47,862 nt of DNA, taken from positions 1 through 47,862 of the forward strand of contig NZ_BBJP01000017.1 of assembly GCF_000739595.1 (NCBI RefSeq). The letters are read 5' to 3'. Source of the DNA: Halorubrum halophilum (GTDB lineage: Archaea > Halobacteriota > Halobacteria > Halobacteriales > Haloferacaceae). Shown here one piece after another: positions 25,267-33,363 of this stretch. The notes below the pieces were generated by a model. It worked only from the letters and a program-made list of their open reading frames with translations, was not told where the DNA came from and did not search any database. The position numbers and the translations under genes were made by a program. Within the stretch, counting starts at the first letter, position 1, and every line of letters starts with the position of its first letter.

Positions 25267-26610
25267 TCAGTCGTCCCCTTCCAACTCGTCGAGGATCGGT
25301 CGGTACTTGAGCTGGACCTCGTCCCACTCGCGGTCGGGGTCGGAGTCGGCGACGAGGCCGACGCCGGCGAAGAGGGTCGCGCGGCTGGGCGTCGCCACCG
25401 CGGACCGGATCGCCACCGCGAACGCGCCGTTGCCGGCGGCGTCGATCCAGCCGACCGGCGCGGCGTACCAGCCGCGGTCGAACGGCTCCGTGTCGTGGAT
25501 CGTCTCGAGCGCGCGGTCCGGCGGGAGCCCGCCGACCGCGGGGGTGGGGTGAAGCGCTTCGACGAGTTCGAGGACGTGGCGGTCCGCGCTCAGCTCGGCC
25601 GTGATCGGGGTGTGGAGGTGCTGGACCGTGGCGAGCCGCCGAACGCGACGCTCGCCGGCGGAGATGGAGGCCGCGAAGGGCTCCAGCTGCTCGCGGACGG
25701 TCTCGGCGACGAGCTCGTGCTCGTGGACGTTCTTCGCGTCGTCCAGCAGCTCCTGCGCGAGCCACTCGTCCTCGGCGGGCGTCTCCCCACGGCCGGTCGT
25801 CCCCGCGAGCGCGTCGGTCTCGACGGTGCGGCCGCGCAGCGCGACCAGCCGCTCCGGGGTCGCGCCGAAGAAGGCGCTCCCGCCGGCGTCCGGCTCGAAG
25901 TAGTAGCGGTGGCAGTCCGGGTACTTCTCCGCGAGCCGGTCGAGCGTCGCCGCCCGGGGGAACTCTGCGGCGAGGTCGGTCTCCAGCGCCTGCGCGAGCA
26001 CCACCTTCTGCAGGTCGCCGCCGCGGATCCGGTCGACCGCGGCCTCGACGCTCTCGCGCCACGCCTCGCGACTCGTCGTGCGGCGGGTCGCGGCGATCCC
26101 GGGTCGCGGCGGGCGGTCCCCTGTCGAGAGCCCCGCGAGTCCCGAGAGCCGGTCGCGCTCCTCGGCGAGTCGCTCCTCGACCGCGTCCGGGTCGGCGTCG
26201 TCGCCGACCGCGTTCACGGTGAGCCACGCGCCGTTGTCCGCGAACGTGACCTGCACGCGCGGGAGGACGAACCGAGCCTCGGGGAACGGTCCCCAGGGGT
26301 CTCCCTCGCACCCGCCCTCGTGGAATGCGAACCCGCCGAACAATCGGGGGCGGGCGGCCTCCGTCCCGGCGTGGACGTCGCCGGAGTCGAACAGGTCGTC
26401 GGCGCCGGCCCGGATCTCGGCGAATCGGTCCGGGCCGCTCGCGGTCAGCGTCGCGGCCGCGCCGCTGGCGAGCACGAGAGCATCGTCCGGAGCGTTCCAC
26501 ATCGTCCGCGGCGCCGAGAGGGCGTCGAACGCCGCCGCGAACGCGGGCGCGTCGATCCCGGCCGTGCGGCTTACGAGGGTCGTCGCCGGGGACGAGCGCA
26601 CCCGTTCCAT
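25267..26610 (-). CDS. menF: Isochorismate synthase (MenF type)
   Basis: 447-residue chorismate-binding enzyme that converts chorismate to isochorismate, the first committed step of menaquinone synthesis in the cytoplasm. The C-terminal half has the conserved DLQKVVLAQALE, YYFEPDAGGSAFFGATPERLVAL, ALAGTTGRGETPAEDE, VQHLHTPITAEL, LHPTPAVGGLP and GWYAAPVGWIDAAGNGAFAVAIRS. The N-terminal 150 residues are the usual poorly conserved sandwich. The enzyme is complete. No other men genes are in the window, so it is separated from the rest of the pathway here. Confidence 0.93.
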   Translation of the reverse strand: MERVRSSPATTLVSRTAGIDAPAFAAAFDALSAPRTMWNAPDDALVLASGAAATLTASGPDRFAEIRAGADDLFDSGDVHAGTEAARPRLFGGFAFHEGGCEGDPWGPFPEARFVLPRVQVTFADNGAWLTVNAVGDDADPDAVEERLAEERDRLSGLAGLSTGDRPPRPGIAATRRTTSREAWRESVEAAVDRIRGGDLQKVVLAQALETDLAAEFPRAATLDRLAEKYPDCHRYYFEPDAGGSAFFGATPERLVALRGRTVETDALAGTTGRGETPAEDEWLAQELLDDAKNVHEHELVAETVREQLEPFAASISAGERRVRRLATVQHLHTPITAELSADRHVLELVEALHPTPAVGGLPPDRALETIHDTEPFDRGWYAAPVGWIDAAGNGAFAVAIRSAVATPSRATLFAGVGLVADSDPDREWDEVQLKYRPILDELEGDD

Positions 26611-26683
26611 TGCGGTTAGATCGGGTCCGGGGAACCTTTATCCTGACTATCCCGGGTACCGGCGGACGAGCGAGTGTTCGGTC

Positions 26684-26703
26684 GAGCCCTCGGACGAGGG
26701 CTC
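26684..26703. terminator. Hairpin at the 3-prime end of the oxidoreductase gene
   Basis: GAGCCCTCG-GA-CGAGGGCTC, a perfect 9-bp stem overlapping the stop codon of the minus-strand gene at 26702. No T-run follows, so terminator function is a guess. Confidence 0.4.
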
Positions 26704-27373
26704 AGCTGTAGCGCTCCTCGTTCCACGGGTTCGCGGTGTCGCTGTAGCCGCGCTTCTCCCAGTAGCCGAGCTCCTTCTCCGTCAGGAACTCGACGCCGGA
26801 GACCCACTTCGCTCCTTTATAAGCGTACTTGTGCGGCGTGACGACGCGGATCGGACCGCCGTGGTCGGCGGGGAGGTCGTCGCCGTCGAACCCGTAGGCG
26901 AACAACACGCCCTCGCGGGTGCACTCTTCGAGGGAGAGGTTCGTCGTGTAGCCGTCGAGCGCGTGGAAGAGGACGTGGTCGGCGTCGTCTCGCACGCCCG
27001 AGCGCTCGACGAGTTCACCAAACTCGACCCCGGTGAACGCGCAGTCGAACTTGCTCCAGCCGGTCACGCAGTGAAAGTCCTGGCGCTGAGTCACCGACGG
27101 GAGGTCGCGGAACCCCGAGAGAGAGTACGAGAGCGGCTCCTCGACCGCGCCCCAGACCTCGAACTCGAACGTCTCCGAATCCCACGAGGGCGTCCCGCTC
27201 TTCGAGAGCACCGGAAACCGATCGGTCTCGCGCTGTCCCGGCGGGAGCCTGTCGTCTCCGAACTCGCGGTAGAGACCGGTGAGATCCTCGATCGCGTCGG
27301 TTTCCGCGGCGTCGACGTCGGTGGCGTCCGTGTCCGCGCGGGCGTCGGCGTCGGACGCGCCGGCTTCGGTCAT
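26702..27373 (-). CDS. Sulfite-oxidase-like molybdopterin oxidoreductase
   Basis: 223-residue soluble protein with the oxidoreductase molybdopterin-binding domain of the SuoX/YedY/MsrP type. The molybdenum-ligating cysteine is Cys102 in DFHCVTGWSKFD. Other motifs are GWSxF-type WSKFDCAFTGVEFGEL, GYTTNLSLEE, GGPIRVVTPHKYAYKGAKWV and the end LGYWEKRGYS. The first 30 residues are an Asp/Ala-rich extension without a Tat motif, so it is probably cytoplasmic, unlike YedY. The substrate is unknown. Confidence 0.9.
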   Translation of the reverse strand: MTEAGASDADARADTDATDVDAAETDAIEDLTGLYREFGDDRLPPGQRETDRFPVLSKSGTPSWDSETFEFEVWGAVEEPLSYSLSGFRDLPSVTQRQDFHCVTGWSKFDCAFTGVEFGELVERSGVRDDADHVLFHALDGYTTNLSLEECTREGVLFAYGFDGDDLPADHGGPIRVVTPHKYAYKGAKWVSGVEFLTEKELGYWEKRGYSDTANPWNEERYS

Positions 27374-27451
27374 GACCTCCCGTACGTCCCGGCGTCACCT
27401 ATGGATGTCGCTCTCCGATGACGAGCGACGATCGCAGAAAGGAAAATGGCC

Positions 27452-27506
27452 CTCAAACATATTGAATGTCGATCACAAAATATGATATTCAAAATAAATG
27501 TTTGAG
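27452..27506. repeat. AT-rich inverted repeat
   Basis: CTCAAACAT (27452-27460) pairs with ATGTTTGAG (27498-27506), and the inner TTGAAT (27462-27467) pairs with ATTCAA (27487-27492). It lies in an AT-rich island between two divergent genes (starts 27373 and 27608). Confidence 0.7.
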
Positions 27507-27572
27507 AAGCCAAAAGTAAGATTTCAATAACGCCCGAAATCGGTTTCTAATAGCCGTAGCATCGACGCCACA

Positions 27573-27580
27573 TTTATATA
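27573..27580 (+). promoter_or_regulatory. TATA box of the RHH gene
   Basis: TTTATATA, 27 bp before the ATG at 27608; the spacing fits a leaderless or very short-leader transcript. Confidence 0.65.
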
Positions 27581-27607
27581 CCCATTGCCATTACTCCCGG
27601 ACAGGAA

Positions 27608-27823
27608 ATGCCACAAGTAGAGATTACCGTGCCGGAGCATCTGGAGATGCAGATCGCTCAGATGGTCGAGCAGGGGGAGTTTCTCAACCGCGAGGAAGCG
27701 GTCGAAGAGCTCCTGTCGACGGGGATAAAGGCGTTCAAGACGAGCGGTCCGCGAGACGACGAGGACTCCAGCGGGTTCGAAGACGAGGGCATGATGGGCC
27801 ACGAGGACGAGTACGTCTTCTGA
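27608..27823 (+). CDS. Ribbon-helix-helix (CopG-like) regulator
   Basis: 71-residue protein. Residues 1-45 are a ribbon-helix-helix DNA-binding fold: strand PQVEITVPE, helix HLEMQIAQMVEQGEF, then NREEAVEELLSTGIKAF. The C-terminal 25 residues are acidic and probably disordered (DDEDSSGFEDEG). No toxin gene is adjacent, so it is more likely a stand-alone regulator than an antitoxin. A clear TATA box precedes it and an AT-rich inverted repeat lies 100-150 bp upstream, possibly its own operator. Confidence 0.85.
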   Translation: MPQVEITVPEHLEMQIAQMVEQGEFLNREEAVEELLSTGIKAFKTSGPRDDEDSSGFEDEGMMGHEDEYVF

Positions 27824-28087
27824 GGAGCAGGTCTCGCCACTTCGTCACGGCGGATTCAACTACCCAACCGATACCCTCGCCGTTTCCGGGGCTGCGTCGC
27901 CGCGTTCCCGCACCGTTCTCGGATCGCCCTGCGACGTTCCCGGAGCGTCCCCGCTCTGTTCCCCGATCGCCCCGCGCCGTCCCCGATTCGTTCCGCTTTG
28001 TTTTGGGACCCACGAGTTGAAACGCTACAGAGCTGTGCGTATACCCCTCAACAACGCTTAAAGGGCATACGGCCCGTAGCAAGGGGC

Positions 28088-28366
28088 ATGCACAAAGACG
28101 AGCTCCTCGAACTTCACGAACAGATGGTGACGATCATGGAGCACTTCCGCAACCACGAGACCGTGGACGGCTCGCTTTTCGACCCGTACGACGAGCTCGA
28201 CGTCGATCCCTCCCACGTCCACAAATCGAAGAGCGAACACAAACACGCCGTGTTCGTCCTCGGCAACGCCCTCGCGAACGCGATGAGCGAAGACGAGTTC
28301 TCTCCCGCCGGCCGCGTCGGCAAGCGAATGGAGGAGCTCGCCGACGACGCCGAAAACAAGATCTGA
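28088..28366 (+). CDS. UPF0058 family protein
   Basis: 92-residue helical protein of the archaeal UPF0058 family: MHKDELLELHEQMVTIMEHF, then DPSHVHKSKSEHKHAVFVLGNALA. The cluster of His residues suggests metal binding. The function is not known. The start at 28088 is the first ATG with the family N-terminus. The 264 bp upstream (27824-28087) contain a degenerate series of CGTTCCCG-like and CGATCGCC-like units but no gene. Confidence 0.88.
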   Translation: MHKDELLELHEQMVTIMEHFRNHETVDGSLFDPYDELDVDPSHVHKSKSEHKHAVFVLGNALANAMSEDEFSPAGRVGKRMEELADDAENKI

Positions 28367-28459
28367 GCCGGCGACCGCGTCGGATACCGGACCCCCTCGC
28401 GCTCTTGACCCGGGCGGCGACCCGGGAACGCTTAAGCGCCCGGCACCCTCCCCACCCAC

Positions 28460-30331
28460 ATGGTCGCGGAGGCGCTCTCGTCCGACGCCGCTCACCTCGT
28501 CGCCGGCGGCGTCCTCGTCGCCGTCGCGGTCGCGGTCGTGTATCAGACCGACAAGCCGAGAGGCGCGTGGACGCGGGCGCTTCGCTCCCGGTTCCTCCTC
28601 GGCGTCCCGTGGGGGACCCTCGTCGCGGTCGCCGCGGTCGTCGCCGTCTACCTGTTCGTGCAAAGCGGACTCGAGAACCCGGACCGTCCCGTCGTGATCC
28701 CGTTCCGATCGTGGTCGTACTTCTACCCCGAGGGGATGCTCTGGTCCGGGTTCGCGCACTCCGGGCGGGGGCACATCACCGGGAACCTCCTGTCGACGCT
28801 CGTCGCCGGCTCGCTCGCCGAGTACGCCTACGGACACTTCCCCGGCGGCCGCGACATCGACGACGGGACCGAGGCGGGGACCGGAACAGTTCGGTCGGCG
28901 TTGCCGTCGATCGGAGCGCTTCTCGAGTCACCTCCGACTGTCGCGTCGGTCCGGGAGTCGCTCGCGATGGGCGCGTTCTCACGTGACTCGTTCTCCCGCG
29001 GCTCGCTCTCCCGCGAATCGCTCGCCACGAACCCCTACGCCCGGGCGTTCGTCGTCGTTCCGGGGGCGATGCTGTCGTTCGGCCTCCTCTCGTCGCTGTT
29101 CGCGCTCGGGCCGGTGATCGGCTTCTCGGGCGTGGTGTTCGCGCTCTGGGGGTTCGCGCTCGTCTTCTACCCGATCACGACGATCGCCGCGCTCACCGGA
29201 GCGAGGCTGGTGAACGTGGCCTACGAGGCGCTTCGGAACCCGGTCGTCGTCTCGGAGGCGAGCGGCTCGTACGGGGCGCCGAGCTGGGCGAACATCGCGA
29301 TACAGGGCCACGCGATCGGACTGATCGGCGGGATTCTCGCCGCGGTGTGGCTCGTCCGACGCCGCCGGAGCGCGGGCGTCGCGTGGATCGACCGGACCGG
29401 CGCGCAATCGCGGACGAGCGCGCTGGTCGCGTTCGGCGCGGTCCTGCTGTTCGGGGCGTCTCGCCGGCTCTGGGCCGTCTACTGGTACCTCGGGAACGAG
29501 CGGTACGAGATGTACCGCGCGGTCGGGCTCGGCCTGCTGGCGGTCCTCGCGGCGATCGTCGCGCTCGCGGTCGCCGGACGCGACGAGCCGATTCGGCCGG
29601 GACTGGCCGTTCCGGAGCCGGAGACGGTCAGGGGGTGGATCCGGTCCGCGACGCCCGCGGCGGTCGGCCTGCTGCTGCTCGTCTCGGCGCTCGCGGTCGT
29701 GGCCGGGCCGGGAATCGGTCCGAACCTCGTCGCCGTCGACGACGAGGAGCTTCCGGGCGACCCGGTCGAGGTCGAGGGGTATCAGGTGACGTACGCCGAG
29801 AACGTCGAGAACCGGGCGGTGAGCGTCGTCGACGTGGAGGCGTTCGGTCGGTCGACGACCGTCAACACCTCCGGGGTGATCGTGGCGAACGCCGACCGGG
29901 AGATATGGACCGCGGCGGTCTCGAAGGGGAACCTCGCCTTCTGGGGGTACCGCGCGGTCGACGTGGGCGGGACCGGCTGGCGCGAGACCGTCTGGGTCCA
30001 GCGCACCGGTTGGGTGGCGGCGAACGGCGGCCCGACCTACCGGGTCGACGCGGTGCGCGACGAGACACGCTCGACGCTGTTCACGAGCGAGCCGGCACAC
30101 GCCGAACCTCGGATCGACGGCCGGAACGTCACGGTCGCCGCCGTCGAGGACGGGTTCGAACTGCGCGTCGATGGCGAGGGAGAGAGCGAAACGGCCCCGC
30201 TTCCGGCGGCGAACGAGTCGGTGACGCTGCGGGGAGTCACGTTCGTCCAGAAGCGCGACGCGGTGTTCGCAGTCCGGGGGGAGACGCGGGTGCGGATCGC
30301 GGAGCGGGAGACGTACGAGGGGCGGCAGTGA
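28460..30331 (+). CDS. Rhomboid-family intramembrane serine protease with large C-terminal domain
   Basis: 623-residue membrane protein. Rhomboid features are the HxxxN motif GHITGN (His105, Asn109), catalytic Ser223 in GFSGVVFALWG and catalytic His284 in IQGHAIGLIGG. There are about eight membrane helices up to residue 415. A loop at 130-195 carries a Ser-Arg-rich degenerate repeat (FSRDSFSRGSLSRESLA). Residues 420-623 form an extracellular-type beta-rich domain (VEVEGYQVTYAENVENRAVS to RVRIAERETYE), much longer than in typical rhomboids. Substrates are unknown; in haloarchaea, rhomboids have been linked to glycoprotein processing. Confidence 0.9.
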   Translation: MVAEALSSDAAHLVAGGVLVAVAVAVVYQTDKPRGAWTRALRSRFLLGVPWGTLVAVAAVVAVYLFVQSGLENPDRPVVIPFRSWSYFYPEGMLWSGFAHSGRGHITGNLLSTLVAGSLAEYAYGHFPGGRDIDDGTEAGTGTVRSALPSIGALLESPPTVASVRESLAMGAFSRDSFSRGSLSRESLATNPYARAFVVVPGAMLSFGLLSSLFALGPVIGFSGVVFALWGFALVFYPITTIAALTGARLVNVAYEALRNPVVVSEASGSYGAPSWANIAIQGHAIGLIGGILAAVWLVRRRRSAGVAWIDRTGAQSRTSALVAFGAVLLFGASRRLWAVYWYLGNERYEMYRAVGLGLLAVLAAIVALAVAGRDEPIRPGLAVPEPETVRGWIRSATPAAVGLLLLVSALAVVAGPGIGPNLVAVDDEELPGDPVEVEGYQVTYAENVENRAVSVVDVEAFGRSTTVNTSGVIVANADREIWTAAVSKGNLAFWGYRAVDVGGTGWRETVWVQRTGWVAANGGPTYRVDAVRDETRSTLFTSEPAHAEPRIDGRNVTVAAVEDGFELRVDGEGESETAPLPAANESVTLRGVTFVQKRDAVFAVRGETRVRIAERETYEGRQ

Positions 30332-30425
30332 GGGCAGGCCGATCGCGGGGGGCGCGGAGGGCTGCCCGGGACACACCGCCCCGACCGCAACGATTACCCC
30401 CGGCCGACCCCACGATACCGTAGCC

Positions 30426-32840
30426 GTGGAGGACGCTATCGAGTGGCTGCGGAACCGGCCGTTCTACGAGGGGCAGATCGCGGAGCACCGCCGTCTGCCC
30501 GCCCGAGAGCCGGCGTACCGCGAGGTCGACCTCGCGTCCCGGATGGCCGACGCGCTCGCGAAAGACGGAATCGACCGGCTCTACCGCCACCAGGTCGAGG
30601 CGATCGAGGCGGTCCGCGACGGCGACGACGCCGTCCTCGCCACCGAGACCGCGAGCGGGAAGTCGCTGGCGTACACCGTCCCGGCCTTCGAGGCCGCGAT
30701 GGATCACGGGGGGAGAACGCTCTATATCGGCCCCCAGAACGCGCTGATCGCGGACCAGGAGGAGAGCCTGAGCGACCTCGCTCACGGGCTCGGCTTCGGC
30801 AGCGGCGTCTCCGTCGAGTCGTACACCGGCCGGCTCTCGCGGAGCGAGAAGCGGGAGGTGCGCGACCGCGAGCCGACCGTGTTGCTGTCGAACCCGGACA
30901 TGCTCCACTACGCCCTGTTACCGTACGCTGGGCGCCTCTGGGACTGGTTCTTCTCGTCGCTGGAGTACGTCGTGATCGACGAGGTCCACAGCTACCGCGG
31001 GGTGTTCGGCTCGCAGGTCGCGCTGACCCTGCGCCGGCTCGCGCGGACCTGCGAGCGGTTCGGGTCGAGCCCGCAGTTCGTCTGCTGTTCGGCGACGATC
31101 AACAATCCCGTCGAGCACGTCGCGACCGTGACCGGCCGCGACCCGGAGGGGATCACTCTGGTCGACGAGGACACGTCGGGGAGGGGGCCGCGGGACTGGG
31201 TGCTGTGGAACCCGCCGGAGTACGACGACGACTGGCAGGAGCGCGGGAGTGGCCGTCGAAAGTCGAGCCACACGGAGAGCAAGCGACTCTTCTGCGACCT
31301 CGTCACCGCGGGCCAACAGACGCTGGCGTTCACGCGCGCCAGACAGACCGCTGAGCAGTACGCGACCGACAGCGCGAGCGACCTCCGGGAGCGGGGCGAG
31401 CGCGACCTCGCCGGGAAGGTCGGCGCGTATCAGGCGGCCCTGACCGACGACCGGCGCCGCGAGATCGAGGCCGATCTCCACGCCGGCGACCTCCGGGGCG
31501 TCTGGTCGACGAGCGCCCTCGAACTCGGCGTCGACGTGGGGGGACTCGATGCCGTGATCCTCGACGGCTACCCCGGGACGCGGATGTCGGCGTTCCAGCG
31601 CGCGGGGCGCGCGGGCCGCGGCGACGACCCCGCCCTCGTGGTGATGGTCGGCGGAGAGGACCAGCTCGACCAGTACCTCATGCGCAACCCGAGCGACTTC
31701 TTCGACGCGCCGCCGGAGGACGCGATCTGCGACCCGGAGAACGGCCAGCTCATGCCCGGCCACGTCGCCTGCGCGGCCGACGAGAGCTGGCTCTCGCCCG
31801 GCGACGAGCGCTTCTTCGGCGAGCCGTTCCCCAGCGTCGTCGCGGATCTGACCGAGGAGGGGGTCTTGGACCGGCGGGAGGTCGCCGACGGGACTCGGTG
31901 GACGCACGCGGGGTCGTCGAGCCCGCAGCAGTCGGTGAGCCTGCGGACCGCGGGGGACCGCGAGGTCGACCTGATCGACTCTTCGCGCGGCGAGACGGTC
32001 GCCTCGCTCGGCTTCGGCGACGCCCTCCGGGACGCACATCCCGGCGCGATCTACCACCAGCAGGGCCGGACCTACGAGGTGACGGACCTGGACCTCGACC
32101 GCGACGTGGCCGAGCTGCAGTCGTCGTGGGCTGACTACTACACCCAGCCGCTCACCGAGAAGGACATCGTCGTGAACGACGACCTCGCGGAGCGGGAACT
32201 CTCCGCCCGCCCCGACGTGCCGGTCCGGTTCGCCGACGTGACGGTCACGGAGCAGATAACGGGGTTCGTCCGGAAGGACGCCAAGACCGGCGAGTCGCTC
32301 GGCGAGTCGACGCTGGACCTCCCGGAGACGACGCTGCGGACGAAGGCGCTGTACTTCCCGGTGCCCGCGGACGTCGAGTCGGAAATGCGGGCGATCGGGG
32401 GTCAGAGTGGGAATGACGGCGGCAGAGAGGGGACAGACGACGCGGAGGCGACGACCGACGGCGGGGAGAGCGCGCCGGGCGGTGAACACGCCTTCAACGG
32501 CGGGATCCACGCGGCCGAGCACGGGCTCATCTCGCTGTTCCCCTTCCACCTGCTCTGCGACCGCGCCGACGTGGGCGGCATCTCGACGCCGTACCACCCC
32601 CACACCGACGCGCCCGCGGTGTTCGTCTACGACGGCCATCCCGGCGGCGTCGGGCTCACGCGGCGCGGCCACGAGCGGATCGAGGAGCTGATGGCCCGCA
32701 CGGCCCGTCTGATCGACACCTGCGACTGCGAGGGCGGCTGCCCGGCCTGCGTCCAGTCGCCCCACTGCGGCAACGCCAACGAACCGCTGGCGAAGGCGCC
32801 GGCGGTGCGGCTGTTGGAGGCGCTGACGACCGACGGATAG
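30426..32840 (+). CDS. MrfA/YprA-like superfamily 2 helicase
   Basis: 804-residue DNA helicase. Motif I is TETASGKS (73-80), motif II DEVH (185-188), motif III SAT (222-224). The second RecA domain has WSTSALELGVDVGG and FQRAGRAGRG. The C-terminal DUF1998 region ends in a cysteine cluster (Cys766, 768, 772, 775, 781; CDCEGGCPACVQSPHCGN) that coordinates zinc in this family. Bacillus MrfA repairs mitomycin damage with the exonuclease MrfB; no mrfB is next to it here. A variable acidic insert lies near 660-690. The start is GTG. Confidence 0.92.
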   Translation: MEDAIEWLRNRPFYEGQIAEHRRLPAREPAYREVDLASRMADALAKDGIDRLYRHQVEAIEAVRDGDDAVLATETASGKSLAYTVPAFEAAMDHGGRTLYIGPQNALIADQEESLSDLAHGLGFGSGVSVESYTGRLSRSEKREVRDREPTVLLSNPDMLHYALLPYAGRLWDWFFSSLEYVVIDEVHSYRGVFGSQVALTLRRLARTCERFGSSPQFVCCSATINNPVEHVATVTGRDPEGITLVDEDTSGRGPRDWVLWNPPEYDDDWQERGSGRRKSSHTESKRLFCDLVTAGQQTLAFTRARQTAEQYATDSASDLRERGERDLAGKVGAYQAALTDDRRREIEADLHAGDLRGVWSTSALELGVDVGGLDAVILDGYPGTRMSAFQRAGRAGRGDDPALVVMVGGEDQLDQYLMRNPSDFFDAPPEDAICDPENGQLMPGHVACAADESWLSPGDERFFGEPFPSVVADLTEEGVLDRREVADGTRWTHAGSSSPQQSVSLRTAGDREVDLIDSSRGETVASLGFGDALRDAHPGAIYHQQGRTYEVTDLDLDRDVAELQSSWADYYTQPLTEKDIVVNDDLAERELSARPDVPVRFADVTVTEQITGFVRKDAKTGESLGESTLDLPETTLRTKALYFPVPADVESEMRAIGGQSGNDGGREGTDDAEATTDGGESAPGGEHAFNGGIHAAEHGLISLFPFHLLCDRADVGGISTPYHPHTDAPAVFVYDGHPGGVGLTRRGHERIEELMARTARLIDTCDCEGGCPACVQSPHCGNANEPLAKAPAVRLLEALTTDG

Positions 32841-32877
32841 GCGCAAGCGACTTGCCATCTCCGCGTGACTTTGACTC

Positions 32878-33324
32878 ATGGCGCTCGACCTCGACGACGC
32901 GGCGGATCCCGCCGCCCGGGCGATGGAGTGGCTGGTGTTGGGGGCGGCGTACTTCCTGCTGATCCTCTTTCTCATCGGCGTGTTCGATCTGTTTATCTCC
33001 CTCTATCAGCTGATCGTCGCGGGCGATTTCACCGACCCCGTCGCGGTGGTGGGGCTGCTCGACAGCGTCCTGCTCCTGTTGGTCATCGTCGAGGTCCACC
33101 GGACGCTCGTGGCGTACGCGCGGGGCCAGCCCGTCCTCCGAATCGTCGTGAGCGCCGCGATCATCGCCGCCGCCCGGCGCGTGATCAGCTATCGGCTCGA
33201 GGATTACGCCACGGGGGAAGAGGCGCTGCTCGCGGCGGTCGCTATCGGCGCGCTGGTGCTGGCGCTCACGGTCGCGTACTTTCTCCTCGATCGCGTGAGC
33301 GTCCCGGGGCGTCCCGAACTCTGA
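32878..33324 (+). CDS. PsiE-like membrane protein
   Basis: 148-residue protein with four predicted membrane helices (about 20-40, 58-74, 88-102, 118-138). It resembles the phosphate-starvation-inducible PsiE family: the segment VGLLDSVLLLLVIVEVHRTLVAY is the characteristic second helix with a charged edge. The function is unclear even in bacteria. It lies 37 bp after the helicase and 39 bp before the photolyase on the same strand, so the three may be one transcript. Confidence 0.85.
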   Translation: MALDLDDAADPAARAMEWLVLGAAYFLLILFLIGVFDLFISLYQLIVAGDFTDPVAVVGLLDSVLLLLVIVEVHRTLVAYARGQPVLRIVVSAAIIAAARRVISYRLEDYATGEEALLAAVAIGALVLALTVAYFLLDRVSVPGRPEL

Positions 33325-33363
33325 TCCCGGTGCTTTCACGGTCGTCGCACCCGTGCAGATCCC

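Noticed and set aside
27824-28087. Degenerate CGTTCCCG and CGATCGCC units as a true tandem repeat
   Set aside because: The units vary in length and spacing. They look like biased base composition rather than a defined repeat.
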